A stretch of DNA of 64,000 nucleotides from Synanceia verrucosa (taxonomy: Eukaryota; Chordata; Actinopteri; Perciformes; Synanceiidae): assembly GCA_029721515.1 (NCBI GenBank), contig CM056565.1:8248742-8312741 (forward strand), written 5' to 3'. The number at the start of each line of letters is the position of its first letter. Positions within the stretch are counted from its first letter, which is position 1. Under the pieces are notes generated by a model, which did no database searches, was not told the DNA's origin, and saw nothing but the letters and a program-made list of their open reading frames with translations. A program made the position numbers and the translations under genes. This document shows, piece by piece, positions 1 through 12,193 of this stretch.

Positions 1-1267
1 TTTTATATGGTGAGAAGACGGCAGTTAACTGGGCATAAACTTCGGTGGCACAGCAGGACAGTAGTGGATGGAGAAAGGGCACAAAGTCCTGAATTGCCTT
101 CTCAGCTAAAGGGTGAATCCTCCCTTTGAAGGAGGAAGGTGATGATCTGCGATAAACCTGAAACTGAAAGTCCCTCACACCTCCTCAATCTACCTTTCGC
201 TCTCGCCCATGCCAAGTTGCCATCCTCTGGCCTCCTTCATGTCATCTTGGAGGCTCTGTGAAATTCTCCCTTCAGGCATTCTGCCCCGGTGCTCTCACTT
301 AGTCAATCCAGCAGATTGGCTTTTCTCTCCGTCAGAGGGAAGGACCCTGTCGAGACCCTGATGGAGACTAAGAGAGATGTATATCTGTCGTTATTGGTTA
401 CTATCTACGGTCAACATTATGCAGGGTTTAGTAGTCATTATGTTGCGGACGGAGAGGGAAGTAAAGTGCTGCTGGAAAATGATCATTCACAATGACTGGT
501 AATACTGTTGGATCTCATCCAAGTTTTACTTATTTGATTTTGTAATGTCTATTTGGATTCAGCCAGTCTTGGACAATTGACAGTACAGGAAAGTAGCCTA
601 TATTAATCATCTTTTTTGAAGATTGAAGGGGATTCATCTTACTATTGTTTTCTACCTAACCAAAGTCTGAGTCTAAAAAAGCCCTTAAACTAAAGCATTG
701 TTTTAGACGTGTATGAGTTAGCAGTAGAAACAGTCAGCTGTTTATTTTCCACCATGCATTTCAACAAATACAGCAACTAACAACTGATTAGTCAAATACA
801 TTAGCAACAGTGCTCATAACTGAATAATCATGTCTTGAATGTTAATATTTGCCGTCTTCATTCTCTATAATGATGAACTGAATATATTTGATTCGTTGGT
901 CAGACAAACAAGCAAAGTGAATAAATTTTTTGGTCTTTGAGAGATTTTATAAAACAGAAAGTGCTTTATTCCAGCGTTTTTGTCCATTTTGAGTCACCCA
1001 CAGAATATTTTGGACCATGTCTCTGAAAACACTGATTAGCTCAAATGAAAGAATAGACTCTCTATTTCATCATAAAAAATGTTTTGTTTTGTTTTTTAAC
1101 TTGTTCCATTCTTGTTTTATCAGAAGTAGTGTAGAGGCCAGTTTCACCAAAATCACCACATTCTGTTTTGCTCTCTAATCACGATTGTGTCCACTTCCTG
1201 CTTTGATTTTCGTGACGTATACCGTCTCTTTATGCTCTGACTACATCTCCCAGCAGCGCCAACATTA

Positions 1268-2283
1268 CTCACAGGCTGTGGAAGTCCGCAATCATCAATA
1301 ATTCATCCCAAAGCTGTTCTGGATCGGGTTGAGGTCAGGACTCTGTGCAGGCCAGTCAAGTTCATCCACACCAGACTCTGTCATCCATGTCTTTATCGAC
1401 CTTGGGCTTTGTGCACTGGTGCACAGTCATGTTGGAAGAGGAAGGGGCCAGCTCCAAACTGTTCCCACAAAGTTGGGAGCATGGAATTGTCCAAAATGTC
1501 TTGGTATATTGAAGCATTCAGAGTTCCTTTCACTGGAACTAAGGGGCCAAGCCCAGCTCCTGAAAAACAACCCCACACCATAATCCCCCCTCCACCAAAC
1601 TTTACACTTGGCACAATGCAGTCCGACAAGTATCGTTCTCCTGGCAACCACCAAACCCAGACTCGTCCATCAGATTGCCAGATGGAGAAGTGTGATTCGT
1701 CACTCCAGAGAACGCGTCTGCACTGCTCTAGAGTCCAGTGGCAGTGTGCTTTACACCACTGCATCCGACGCTTTGCATTGCACTTGGTGATGTATGGCTT
1801 GGATGCAGCTGCTTGGCCATGGAAACCCATTCCATGAAGCTCTCTGTGCACTGTTCTTGAGCTAATCTGAAGGCCACATGAAGTTTGGAGGTCTGTAGTG
1901 ATTGACTCTGCAGAAAGTTGGCGACCTCTTCACACTATGCGCCTCAGCATCCGCTGACCCCGCTCCATCAGTTCCATGGCCTACCACTTCGTGGCTGAGT
2001 TGCTGTCGTTCCCAAACACTTCCACGTTCTTATAATACAGCTGACAGTTGACTGTGGAATATTTAGGAGCGAGGAAATTTCACGATTTGTTGCACAGATC
2101 CTATCACAGTTCCATGCTGGAATTCACTGAGCTCCTGAGAGCGACCCATTCTTTCACAAATGTTTGTAAAAGCAGTCTGCATGCCTAGGTGCTTGATTTT
2201 ATATGCCTGTGGCCATGGAAGTGATTGGAACACCTGATTCTGATTATTTGGATGGGTGAGCGAATACTTTTGGCAATATAGTG
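1268..2283 (-). mobile_element. Degenerate Tc1/mariner-like transposon with decayed transposase
   Basis: Reading the minus strand, the right end carries the terminal sequence typical of fish Tc1 elements (CACTATATTGCCAAAAGTAT at about 2264-2283). Then come an N-terminal helix-turn-helix remnant (MGRSQELSEFQHG near 2140) and a long catalytic-domain frame at 1393-1851 with VLWSDESHF (first Asp) and FQHDCAPVHKA (second Asp). After HKA the frame breaks. The expected SPDLNPIE motif is found in another frame with Gln in place of the catalytic Glu. The left terminal repeat could not be identified, so that border is approximate. The element cannot encode a working transposase. Confidence 0.85.
1393..1851 (-). 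pseudogene. Tc1-like transposase fragment, DDE catalytic domain
   Basis: This is the longest uninterrupted piece of the transposase (about 150 residues). It contains the central GGGGIMVWGCFSG motif of Tc1 transposases, the first catalytic Asp in SDESHF and the second in HDCAPVHK. It is cut off by a frameshift and stop just after the second Asp. The N-terminal DNA-binding part is separated from it by further stops. It is a fossil of the surrounding element, unrelated to fgf11. Confidence 0.85.
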
Positions 2284-2497
2284 TGCGTGGCACATTATAT
2301 TGGCAACTCACTATGTGCACACCATGGCACTTTAAGAGTTAAAGTATAATTGATTAATTGAGTACTGAACCTGTGAAAACATGATATTAGTTGCAGCCCT
2401 ATTTCTCATATATTTCTCTCTTTGAACATCTAAAGTTTTCCTTTCCACTCCCTTATAAACATCAGTTTGCGTCACTTGAATAGAACAACAAAAGACT

Positions 2498-2874
2498 GTC
2501 CATCCATCCATCCATCCATCTTCTACCGCTTATCCTCACATAGGGTCGCGGGGGGGCTGGAGCCTATCCCAGCTGTCTTAGGACAAGAGGCAGGGTACAC
2601 CCTGGACAAGTCTCCAGCTCATCCCAGGGCACATAGAGACAGACAACCACTCACACTCAAATTCACACTTACGGACAATTTAAATTAGCCAGTTAACCTA
2701 ATCTCCATGCATGTTTTTGGATGGTGGGAGGAAGCCAGAGTATTCGGAGAGAGCTCACGCAGACACGGGGAGAACATGCAAACTCCACACAGAAAGGCCC
2801 TGGGCCGGGAATCGAAACTGGTACCTTCTTGCTGTGAGGCAACAGTGCTAACCACTACACTACCGTGCCACCGC
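2498..2874 (-). mobile_element. tRNA-derived SINE with GGAT tail (copy 1)
   Basis: On the minus strand it starts with a tRNA-like head: an A-box-like TAGTGTAGTGG, then GTTAGCACTGT, and a B-box-like stretch (GTTTCGATTCCCGG, diverged). A conserved body follows, including CCCGTGTCTGCGTG and AAAAACATGCATGG, and it ends in a (GGAT)n tail, seen on the plus strand as catccatccatcc at 2500-2520. The head resembles tRNA-Glu. The same family recurs at 15923-16250, 53473-53640 and 53641-53971. Confidence 0.85.
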
Positions 2875-3408
2875 ACAAAAAACTATAAAAATATATAATA
2901 AATATAAGAAGTGGACATATTTATAGTGATGTCACACTTTGGTTCTTGTTTCTTGGGCTTTACTGAACTTGAGATGCCTCTGACAGAGTCACTGCAGTTG
3001 ACTGATGTCAGGAATACTCATTTACATGTGCAGTAAATACGTATGTGCATTCACTGAATTAGTGTTTCTGTGCTTTTCATCTTCTTTACTCTTTTCCCTT
3101 TGGGAATGTGTGATGTATACTTAGCAGACATGTAAGTGCTATTTCTACATCTACAGTATGCATCCTTGTCTTGTCCTTCCCAAAGGACCAGGATGATCAT
3201 GCTTTCAAAGAAACGTCCAGATATAAGTTTATCTTTTCCCCTCAGGAAACAATCACCTAATTAACGTATTTCTTCTATCCATCTATGTTGTTGTTGTTTC
3301 AACATGCAATGGAGTTCATGTTCAAAGACTCATATTTTTCTGATCTTCTTTTATTTGCTAATGTGAATGAACCGCTGCATCTTTCCCCTTTTCCATATTT
3401 CTTTTCAG

Positions 3409-3837
3409 GAGCACTTCACTCCAGAGTGTAAGTTCAAGGAGAGTGTGTTTGAGAACTACTACGTCACATATTCCTCCATGCTATATCGTCAAACCCAGTC
3501 CGGACGCTCCTGGTATATCGGTATCAACCGTGATGGCCAGGTCATGAAGGGCAATCGGGTGAAGAAGACCAAAGGAGCAGCACACTTCCTGCCCAAAGTT
3601 ATAGAAGGTGTGTGTGTCACTTTAGCATGATTCAGTTTGCGAGTTATTAATCACCTCCTTTATCATGAACCAACTTTGTCAACAACGCTTTGTCTCACAG
3701 TTGCGATGTATAAGGAGCCATCATTACACGAGCTTGCCGGTGAACCAGAGAGTCCTCCTCGGAAGACAGTGAAGACGTCGGATTCGCCGTCCCTAAAGAA
3801 CGGACGGAAAGAGGCTCCCAAGGCTGAGGCCTCATAG
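3409..3837 (+). CDS. fgf11: Intracellular fibroblast growth factor (FHF), FGF11-type, last two coding exons
   Basis: FHF proteins stay in the cell and bind the C-terminal tails of voltage-gated sodium channels. Two exons are visible: 3409-3607 (199 bp, after ttcttttcag, ending before GTGTGT) and 3701-3837 (after tgtctcacag), separated by a 93-bp intron; the stop is TAG at 3835-3837. The exon length and the phase-1 junction equal those of vertebrate FHF exon 4. The translation begins EHFTPECKFKESVFENYYV and continues with the beta-trefoil strands (SGRSWYIGINRDGQVMKGNR, then HFLPK), followed by VAMYKEPSLHEL. EHFTPEC and GQVMKGNRVKKTK favour FGF11 over FGF12, 13 or 14, and the claudin-7 neighbour agrees. 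The C-terminal tail is acidic, then Ser/Lys-rich, and family-variable. Exons 1-3, which carry the isoform N-termini and first trefoil strands, were not found at 1-3408 and should lie upstream of the window. Confidence 0.93.
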
Positions 3838-4702
3838 CACAGGAGACTGAGGGTGGGACATAGGGCAGCAGTGACACTGGCAATCCAATCGACGGTTAAG
3901 CACTAAGGGTGGCTGAGGGACCAGCCTTCGCCGGCCGCCATGTGCTAGAAGTGCACTGCTACAGGATGCTGAGGGATGAAAGGGTCAGCGGTCCATCAGC
4001 AGCCAAGAAAGCCTGAGAGAGGAGTCCCCCCTCACCTGTCACTGCAGAAAGGAAAGTCCAGGGCCTGAGCCAGAACTGCTACCACCTCCCCCTCCCTCTG
4101 CTTGTCTCTTCCCCCTGTGACTTCTTAATGCACAGTCTCCTTCATTTCCTCAGTCATGCTTGAGCTTCTTTGTCCTGCTGACAATTTCATCATTTCGCAC
4201 ATGCCCACCGACTGTCTGTTCTATTGTTCTGTATATTCACCACTCGCGGATTTCCAGCGCTGACTCTGCATCATAATCCTCACCCGTGGGCCTCCTCTCT
4301 TGAGCCATGAAGTTGGTGACAGTGTGGCTCAGCCAGCTTTCCGCCCACCATCTGCTATGCAGCCATCAGCTAATCAGTGAGGTCAACTAAAGCTCAAAGT
4401 GAGATGAAACAGCTCACAGAGGAAAGCTATCTGCAGGGGATCCTGGGTCAGGTCAGGTCAGGTCAGTTACCGCTCCGTTTAAAGAGGAGTTTTTTATTTT
4501 AATATTTCAACCCAGATGGAAATAGACACCGTAAAAGATAATTAAGATGATTACAACACTAAAAAACTGAAACAATAACGAGACGTGGATGATAATGAGA
4601 TCAGTACTTCAGAATTCCAGAGGACGTGTCCTATTTTTATAATTTAAATTAATAATATCCTTTATGAAGGTGACAAGAGTGTCATATATAACACACAATA
4701 AA
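3838..4702 (+). other. fgf11: fgf11 3' untranslated region, with AATAAA at 4697-4702
   Basis: The sequence after the fgf11 stop is relatively GC-rich and has no conserved frame. The first clear polyadenylation signal on this strand is AATAAA at 4697-4702, which gives a 3' UTR of about 0.86 kb. Four head-to-tail GGTCA units lie at 4446-4465. The end is inferred from the hexamer only. Confidence 0.5.
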
Positions 4703-7700
4703 ATTAAGTCACTACTCTTCCTGGGAAGATGAGCCATAAAACACAGCCTACATTAGTAGTTTTACTCCACCTGAGCAATATTATACAATATTATGAGCCA
4801 AAAAGATAAATCTCAGTGAAGAAAAAAAAAGTAAATGAATGATAGTGAGTGTGATCCTCTTCCAGCCTCCTCCTCCACCAGGTGACCACTTCATAGCGCA
4901 CTAAAGGCAACCAAGGCTACACGCAATACAACTGGGTCGTGTTTGAAATTTAAATGGTGGATCTGAACTCAGTCACCTGAAATACAAAAAAGGGGGAGCC
5001 GTAGTGTGTACTTCACTCATCAGCATCTGCTGTCAGCATAAAGCCACATTTTGAAGCCCAACATCAAAGCCAGAGGAGCCTCTGAGCTGGAGCACTTGTT
5101 ATTCTGAGGACATCTGGCAGCTTATCCCACTCACAAGCTTTATCAAATCACCTTGGAAGAATCGCCCTCAAAAGTGGAGTTGTCTCTGAGTGAGCGTTGT
5201 GTCGTGTGACTGTGTTTTAGCTGCTTTGTGTATGAATGCGAGTGTGTGGACATCTTCTACAGCATGGAGGCACTGTGAGTGGACAGATCGAGATACTGTG
5301 AGTAACCTCCACCATGTCCTTCAGACTAGCCTGTGTCTGGGAATAGGTGATACTTTGGGGAACAGCTGTCTTGCGTACCATTTTCACTGATTTTGGAGCA
5401 ATGTATAAATATTAGAACAGCAGGCAGGAGGATCTCTGAGCAAGCCAATGGTAATAATTTCATTAGGTGCAAACAACTAATGTTTCATTTTAAACTGGGT
5501 CTCTCAATCAGATTTTTTTATGCGATGAAGTTGAAGCTTCTAAATGGGAGCTGTCAGGATATTGTTTGTTGTCATGTTAATGCTGCCTGCTGTTGGTCGC
5601 TGTCTGCTCCAAAAACCCACTGAGGGGGAAAGAAATGTCACCACAATGTTCAGTCAAAGTGAGTTTACATGGATACCACCAACAAACACAGACAGCAGTG
5701 AGTCCTTTGTTATGTCAGGCAGAGCAATGCTGGGAGATGTGGAAGCCAAACTGTAAAAATGCTCATTATATGGTAACTAACAATCAGAGATAATCTCTAG
5801 GAGGTTCAAAGCAATGGGGATAGCGTCTAATTTTAATGGTAACATATTGTGAACGTGGAGTAGAGAGTGTGAAACAGAGGCTTTATGACTGTGCTGCATT
5901 GACGGAGAGAGTAAGTCTGAAACAGTGCGTTGAATAGAAAAGAGGTTAGCCCATGGAGGCAGTTATTTAGAAAGAGTGAAGGATTAGCAGGTATATTCTT
6001 GAGGAATGTTGATAAGGAATTTCCACAGAAATGTAAGCATGATGCTCAGCGGGGGTTTTATGCAGCGTGCAAATATGATAATTAAAGCGAGACAAAGAGG
6101 CACGTAAGGCACTGTGTGTTATTTCTGACAAGTGGGTCTATGGAGGAAATTAGTTGGAGAGCTTTGCTTTTTTCTTTCATTTTCTGAGCTTTTCCGTGGG
6201 GGAATATCATTCAGAACAAATTTGGATATTTTGTCCTCATTGCACATTTTTGCACTGTAGAAATACAAATCTCTATTTTTTGACATGGCAACGCTCTCTC
6301 TTCCTGGTGAATTTGGTACAACCTAGAATTGTTTCTAACTTTCTACCTGTGCATTACTTATTACTGAGTCAAAGATATCAAATCATGTGCACAGCAGGTA
6401 GTGTACAATACTCAGAGTACAGGCTTATTTTAGCTGTCAGCACCCATACAGTATTCAATATTAGCATATTCCACCAGTTTACATGGCATAATGCAACGTA
6501 ATGCATTTTTTTCCTCTTAGTCCAGTACAGTAGGGTTGCAATTTACACTTACTGCCAGTATCAGTATCTGCTGATAATTTCCATGATTCATCATTTTTTT
6601 TCTAAAAAATATGTTAGAGAATGGTGATAAATGCCTGTTTTAGTTGGATGATTTGATATCACCAAGTACTTAACAGTCCTGGACAAATGTCACCGTTTTT
6701 AGAGTTAGGGTAAGGATTAGGGTTAGTGGTCCAGGACTAATGTGTTAGTTAGCACTGTTAATTATTCTGTGATATCAGTGCATTTTAGTTCCCCACATCC
6801 AAAACAGACATCTTCAAATACCTTATTTAGTGCGACTGAGAGTCCAAAGCCTATAGATATTCAGTTTACGATGATATAAAATTAAAAAGGTATATAATCA
6901 TCACATTCCTGAGGCTGCAACCAACCATTTTTGGGACATTTGTTCTTAAAAAAATTAAAACTCAAGCAATTGATTACCGAACTATTTGCTGGTTATTTTT
7001 TCATCTCGTGACTTGTCAAATAGTTGTTGCATCTCTAGTTTACAGCACATTTAAGTAAAGAGAAAGTGTCAGCTTATAGATTTAAACTTCCCCATGGCAT
7101 AAATTTCCCTTTGTCACTTTATCATGTTAAACATTACAGATCCAAATCCTCCATAGATTTCTTTCTCTAAAAGCAACCAGTCCTTACTATGGTAATCCTG
7201 AAGAATGCCACAGTAAGTTGTCCAACCAGCGGTGACATTGCAAGTAGACAGACAGGAACAGAGAATGTTAAGCAGTCCGATGTTGAATGTGAAGTGAAGA
7301 ATGGAGTAGAAAGAGAGACGGGAAGGATCTAGAGAGAACAGCATGTTTTTACGAGGAATGTGAAGTAAAGGATGTCGAGAAGTTCGGAAATGGGTTAAGT
7401 GCAATGAAGGCAACAGAAAGTACAATTTTGGTCATGTTAAGTGAAACTAGTTGTGCTCTTGAATGTAAAATTATGGGAGAAGGTGCTCATGAAAGCTAGC
7501 CACAGAGTAGCAGAGCAGAGGCATTAAGAGGATCTTTGTTATTGTACTTCCAAAATGAGTCAGGAAGCATTTTGTGAAGAGTAGAAAAGCTGACAGCGAG
7601 GTGGTAACATGGAAAACATGAATACCCATATAGTTTGTGTGCCCACGCATGGGAGATTTTAAGTCAAAATCCCTTTCCTACACACCTCTCTTTAACCACA

Positions 7701-9790
7701 GCCTACATAAGCTACAGTCCATTAACTTCCTTTTGTTATCTATGTAGGCGTATACTGACAGTGTGTTTACAATGTCTGTGTGTGTGTGTGTGTGTTTGAA
7801 TGTGTGTGCATCAATGATTAAGAGTAAGATAAGCGGAGGTAAAGAAAGGGCATGAGATTGAAACAATGATCGACAGACTCAATAAAACACGAACGAGAGA
7901 ACAGCAACAAAAACAAAACAACAACAACAAAAAAATCCTCCAAGGAATTAGCTCATAATGAACTCAGAGGGCTGTTGTTCTACATTTGTACTTGTAAACT
8001 CAACAAAGAATGCAGCTGAGGGTGAGTGAAGGGTTTTCTCCTCAGGGCCTGATAAACCATTTTGTGTTGTTTGAAACAGTGTGGGCATCAGCAGCCATGT
8101 TATCCTCTGAGACATATCCGCTAAAGGTAGCACAGGTGCAGAATAACATAAACCATGTCCCTGAACTTCAGAGAACTGCAGTTCTAAAGAGATTACGACA
8201 AACAAACAGGGAACCCCCCACACTTCACAAGAGATAGTAGCAATAATGAAGAGCAAACTGCAGCCTTCACTGTGGTTTGAGCAGGGCAGCAGAGATTTAA
8301 AGCAGTTATTACACTGTACACCACCCAGGGAACTTTCTTTTTGGAACAATCCTTGGTAGCATTTGATATTGAAGTGTATCACAAAGAGCCAACAAGGTAT
8401 TTTAACCACAAGAGAATGCAGTATAACAATACCATGGTAGCATAAATTCATGTAGACAACATGCATTCTAGTGTTTGATTGTATTATTTTACAGAGTCTG
8501 TGTCTGGATTTTATGATTGTCATTTTTAACCAAAGTGGCAAAAAATACCTGATAATCTGGTTCCTTTACCCCAAAACATCCTCAGAATAATCCATCTAAA
8601 AAACAGACCAGAAGCCCATCACTGTCCAAAGACACAGTTCTATGCTACACTCTATGTTATCTTCTCATATTGTATGATTATTTGCAGTGTGTACTTTGCC
8701 CCAAATACTCTGGCTACACACCCTAACCAACATGTGTATACTGAAATGTGACCTGTGCAGTCTGTGAAGTTATAGGGGAAATCTGTGTCTAACTGGCTCC
8801 CTCTAATGGAAGCAGCTGGTGGATAAAAGGTAACTGATAAAGAGAGGCACAAGGAAACACTGCATGGTGTGTAGGTAGAATCACTTCTAAATATCATCAA
8901 AGCTGCTTTACTTCATTTCCCACAATTTATGATGGTTTAGTTGCTTACATCGTGCCATAATGTAATGATAACACATGCATAATGTATTCCTGATGTGGTT
9001 ATGATGCCTTGTTAAGTGCAGCACTTCCAAATGCAATAGATGCATGCTTAGATTAAATTGGTGCTCTCATGTTGAATCATTTCATTTATTACAACTAAAA
9101 TGTTGCTGCCTGGTACTGATTGTACAGGACAGTATAAACTTGCATCCAGTAAATACATAAGACTGAATTTGATCAAACAAAATTCTGCGTCACACTATGA
9201 AATATAGTTTTGTTGTTTTGTAAAAAACATTTTTATCTTACAAGTGGGGTTAGAAACTATTTTTTGGAACAGTTTGTGGCAGCCGAGTTACCCAACTGCC
9301 ATCAAAAAATAAAAATAAAATTTGAGTACAGAATGGATGTGCCACGTTCACTATTCCTAAGTATTAAATTTCAACAAGGCTGCAACACTGTGTTTGGATA
9401 TTCCTAATTAAATAAGCATTCATATTAAAAGGGTACAACCTAGAGGCCATTCATTTTGGACTTGTAGTGTATTAATGCTGTTGTGGAATCATGTTCATCC
9501 TGTTTCAGTAAGTGGCATCTTAGAGGAATGCAAAAAATGTGAAGGATGTAAAACATTAGCAGCATGTTTCCAGGCAACAAAACTGTGCGGATGGCTTAAA
9601 AGTACTGAATACTGCCAGTTTACATGTAGCCTATGTTATGTCAATGACACAGGCAGTGTATATCATCAGGTGTCTTCTTTTCAAAAACGTACTTAAATAA
9701 TCAGTGTTGAACATAATTCATGGTCTAATGTCAAACTCCTCAAAAGGATGTTCCTCCCTGTTTTTTTTTTATCTTTGTTCGGCACTGTTG

Positions 9791-9871
9791 TATCCCCACT
9801 GATGTGTCCCCAATGATACGTCCCCACTGATGTGTCCCCAACAATACGTCCCCACTGATGTGTCCCCCCCC
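9791..9871. repeat. Minisatellite, about 3 units of 28 bp
   Basis: The unit is tacgtccccactgatgtgtc followed by cccaacaa. Unit starts are at 9791 (shortened), 9817 and 9845; the last unit runs into a C tract. The units are nearly identical, which suggests a recent expansion. Confidence 0.8.
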
Positions 9872-11940
9872 CCAGTGAAATGTACCCAAGCTGAATCCAC
9901 CATGCGACTGAGTTATGTGTTTGTGAAAAATGCAATGTATTCAAGCTAACATCTTCCGAAAGCCAACGTGTCCTGTTACACACAACAATGACCTTGACAG
10001 TTAATACAGTATGATATGATAAGTCTTCCAGGAAGTTACCGCAACCTCACTCTCCTACTTTTATGGACTCTTGGTTTAACTCCAATATGCTTGTCTTCCG
10101 AGAAAAATGACAATGAAAATAAAACAATAATTAAAAAGAACAAAAAAAGCCATAAATAAAAATGGGCCTTGGTGCTGATGAGCCATGGAGAGAAGGCCTG
10201 AGTCCTCAGGCACAGCCTCCCGTGTCACATGTTGGACTCCTTACAATAAGAGCCAAAGCAAGTGTCAGGAACACACTGGCTTTTTCTGAACACACCAGGA
10301 AGAAGCAAACAGGAACAAAGACCAGCAATATGCAATGAGAACTACCAGCCGCCTGCACTCGAGGAGGGGAAACAAAATCAACAGGCTAACACGCTACAAT
10401 CAGGACTTGCAGGCTACAAAGGCGATCAGTCGTCTGCAATAATAACTGCTACTTGTCCAGACTGACATGGGAATACTTTTGCAAAGCATGCATATGTCAC
10501 TGTTCTGCTGCTCATTGAGGATGAGTCCCTCTCAGTATATCTATACAGACACAAGCCCTCCGTTCACCCTCTGTCCATATTTGTCATCAGACCTGTGTAC
10601 ATTTCTACAATACCTCCTACAAGAATTGAAAGGAGATGTCTTATTCTGGAATAATATTCAATAAAATAACATATATTTGTATGATTGTATGCACTGCAGT
10701 GCCCTTTGATGTGTTGTCGTCTTTTTCTCCTACTTCCTTTAAAATGTGCTAAATTCAAGCATTTCTGTTGGGTGGGTGCCAAACATGCATCAAAACACCA
10801 CGCTAAGAAAAACAAAAACCATCATGACCCATTAATACACAATAGACCTCATCTGGAAATTGTGACAACACCAAATCTGTGCAGAAAAGACTTATCCTGG
10901 CCATTTTACTGCCATTTCTTCATTACTGTAGGAAGAGGTAAACCAGCCATTTTAAGAAATGCGTGTTCATTAAAAACATTATTTTCCCTTTCAATTGCAC
11001 GCTCCTCCTCCTCGCTGCTTTACCTGTTTACTCCCGAGCGACCAGTGTCGTGGTTGACAAAAATGTTACTACAAAGCAGAAGCGTTGCTGCAGTCACATT
11101 AGCCTTCATACCATTATCCTGTGGTAGACATTTATATCATACTACAATATGTATCGCAATATCACACAGCTCTATGTTGAATAATTTTTGAATGACACCA
11201 AATAAATTGATATTAAGTTAATCTCATTCTTTTCATTCCCTCTCATCAACAAAACAAAATGTGTGTCAGTGTGTGTAAATATGCTACAAATATGCTACAA
11301 TTATCAGGGCAATACAAACAATGGGGCGCCCTCATGTGGCTTAATGGTGTGCTGCAGATATGGAGCTAACAACTGCAACTAAAAGAAGGATTATGGTAGA
11401 AATTCTGCTGACTTATTTGGTGAACCTAATAAAATCTGCTGTGACCCAGCTGTGTGTGGGTTGGGGTGTGGGAGGGTATGTTCAACTTACCGGGCTATGT
11501 AAACGAAGCAAGGACTACAGCTCAGATTACAACACAAAAAGAGGGAGAGCGACTTCATTCACTGCTCAGGTCATTACTCCTTTATATTTACACTGCTATA
11601 GAGTAATATAGCATGTAGTGGTTAGGGGATTCTCTCTTTTCTAACTCCATCTTAAAAAGGCCATGTGGAATAGTAGCCTCACTTACACCTATTCATTCAG
11701 TCACACGGAGAGCTAAATAAATGTTATTCAAAAAAAATGCCACCCTTCTACGCAAAGGGAAATTTATAAAAGGCTGATTTGCTTCAATCACATTTATCAA
11801 AAATATTTAACTAATCCACAATGTTTCAGTGGTTTGATAATCAGTCCAATTCAGATTAGACCTCTAGAGTTAGAACAGCAATACTTAGCAGTGACACTTA
11901 AAGTGTGAATGATTAATGTAATCTAATAGAATATAACAAC

Positions 11941-11965
11941 TAATAATAATAATAATAATAATAAT
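11941..11965. repeat. (TAA)n microsatellite
   Basis: About eight uninterrupted TAA units are visible. Confidence 0.95.
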
Positions 11966-12075
11966 ATAATTTCCAAACTTCCAAGTCAGAATTTAAATCA
12001 GAACTCCTGTGAAGTTGAACCTCCAATTCAGAAAGTCTGATTAATCTCACCAACCCGATACTCCCAAGGGTCCTA

Positions 12076-12193
12076 AAGAGTAACTAGTTACTTTCAACAG
12101 TAGCGTGTCACCTTTTGGTTTAAGTAATCAACAGTAATTGCGTTACTTTTTTTAATGAAGTAACTAGTATTTTTCATAACTAGCACAACACTG
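12076..12193. repeat. Short interspersed repeat with AGTAACTAGTTACT motifs
   Basis: On the minus strand it begins CAGTGTTGTGCTAGTTAT and carries repeated GTTACTT/AGTAACT motifs, ending near AGTAACTAGTTACTCT. This looks like a teleost non-autonomous DNA transposon (possibly hAT-type), but no target duplication was resolved. Confidence 0.45.

Larger units (their letters stand above)
1..3408 (+). other. Presumed fgf11 intron 3 (no upstream exon found)
   Basis: No FHF exon 3 (a 104-bp exon encoding the LFNLIPVGL-like strand) could be found here, so this stretch is probably intron. It holds a degenerate Tc1 element (about 1268-2283) and a tRNA-derived SINE (2498-2874). The remaining AT-rich sequence (1-1267, 2290-2497, 2875-3408) shows nothing I can name; a 68-codon frame at 289-495 has no recognisable similarity. 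Confidence 0.55.

Noticed and set aside
1409..1837. 142-codon plus-strand frame
   Set aside because: It is the antisense shadow of the Tc1 transposase fragment.
7948..8541. 197-codon minus-strand frame in the fgf11-cldn7 gap
   Set aside because: No family motif, irregular composition and no transcript context; a frame this long can occur by chance in 64 kb.
10685..11191. 168-codon plus-strand frame
   Set aside because: Low similarity to anything recognisable, and the opposite strand also has an overlapping frame; no splice or start support.
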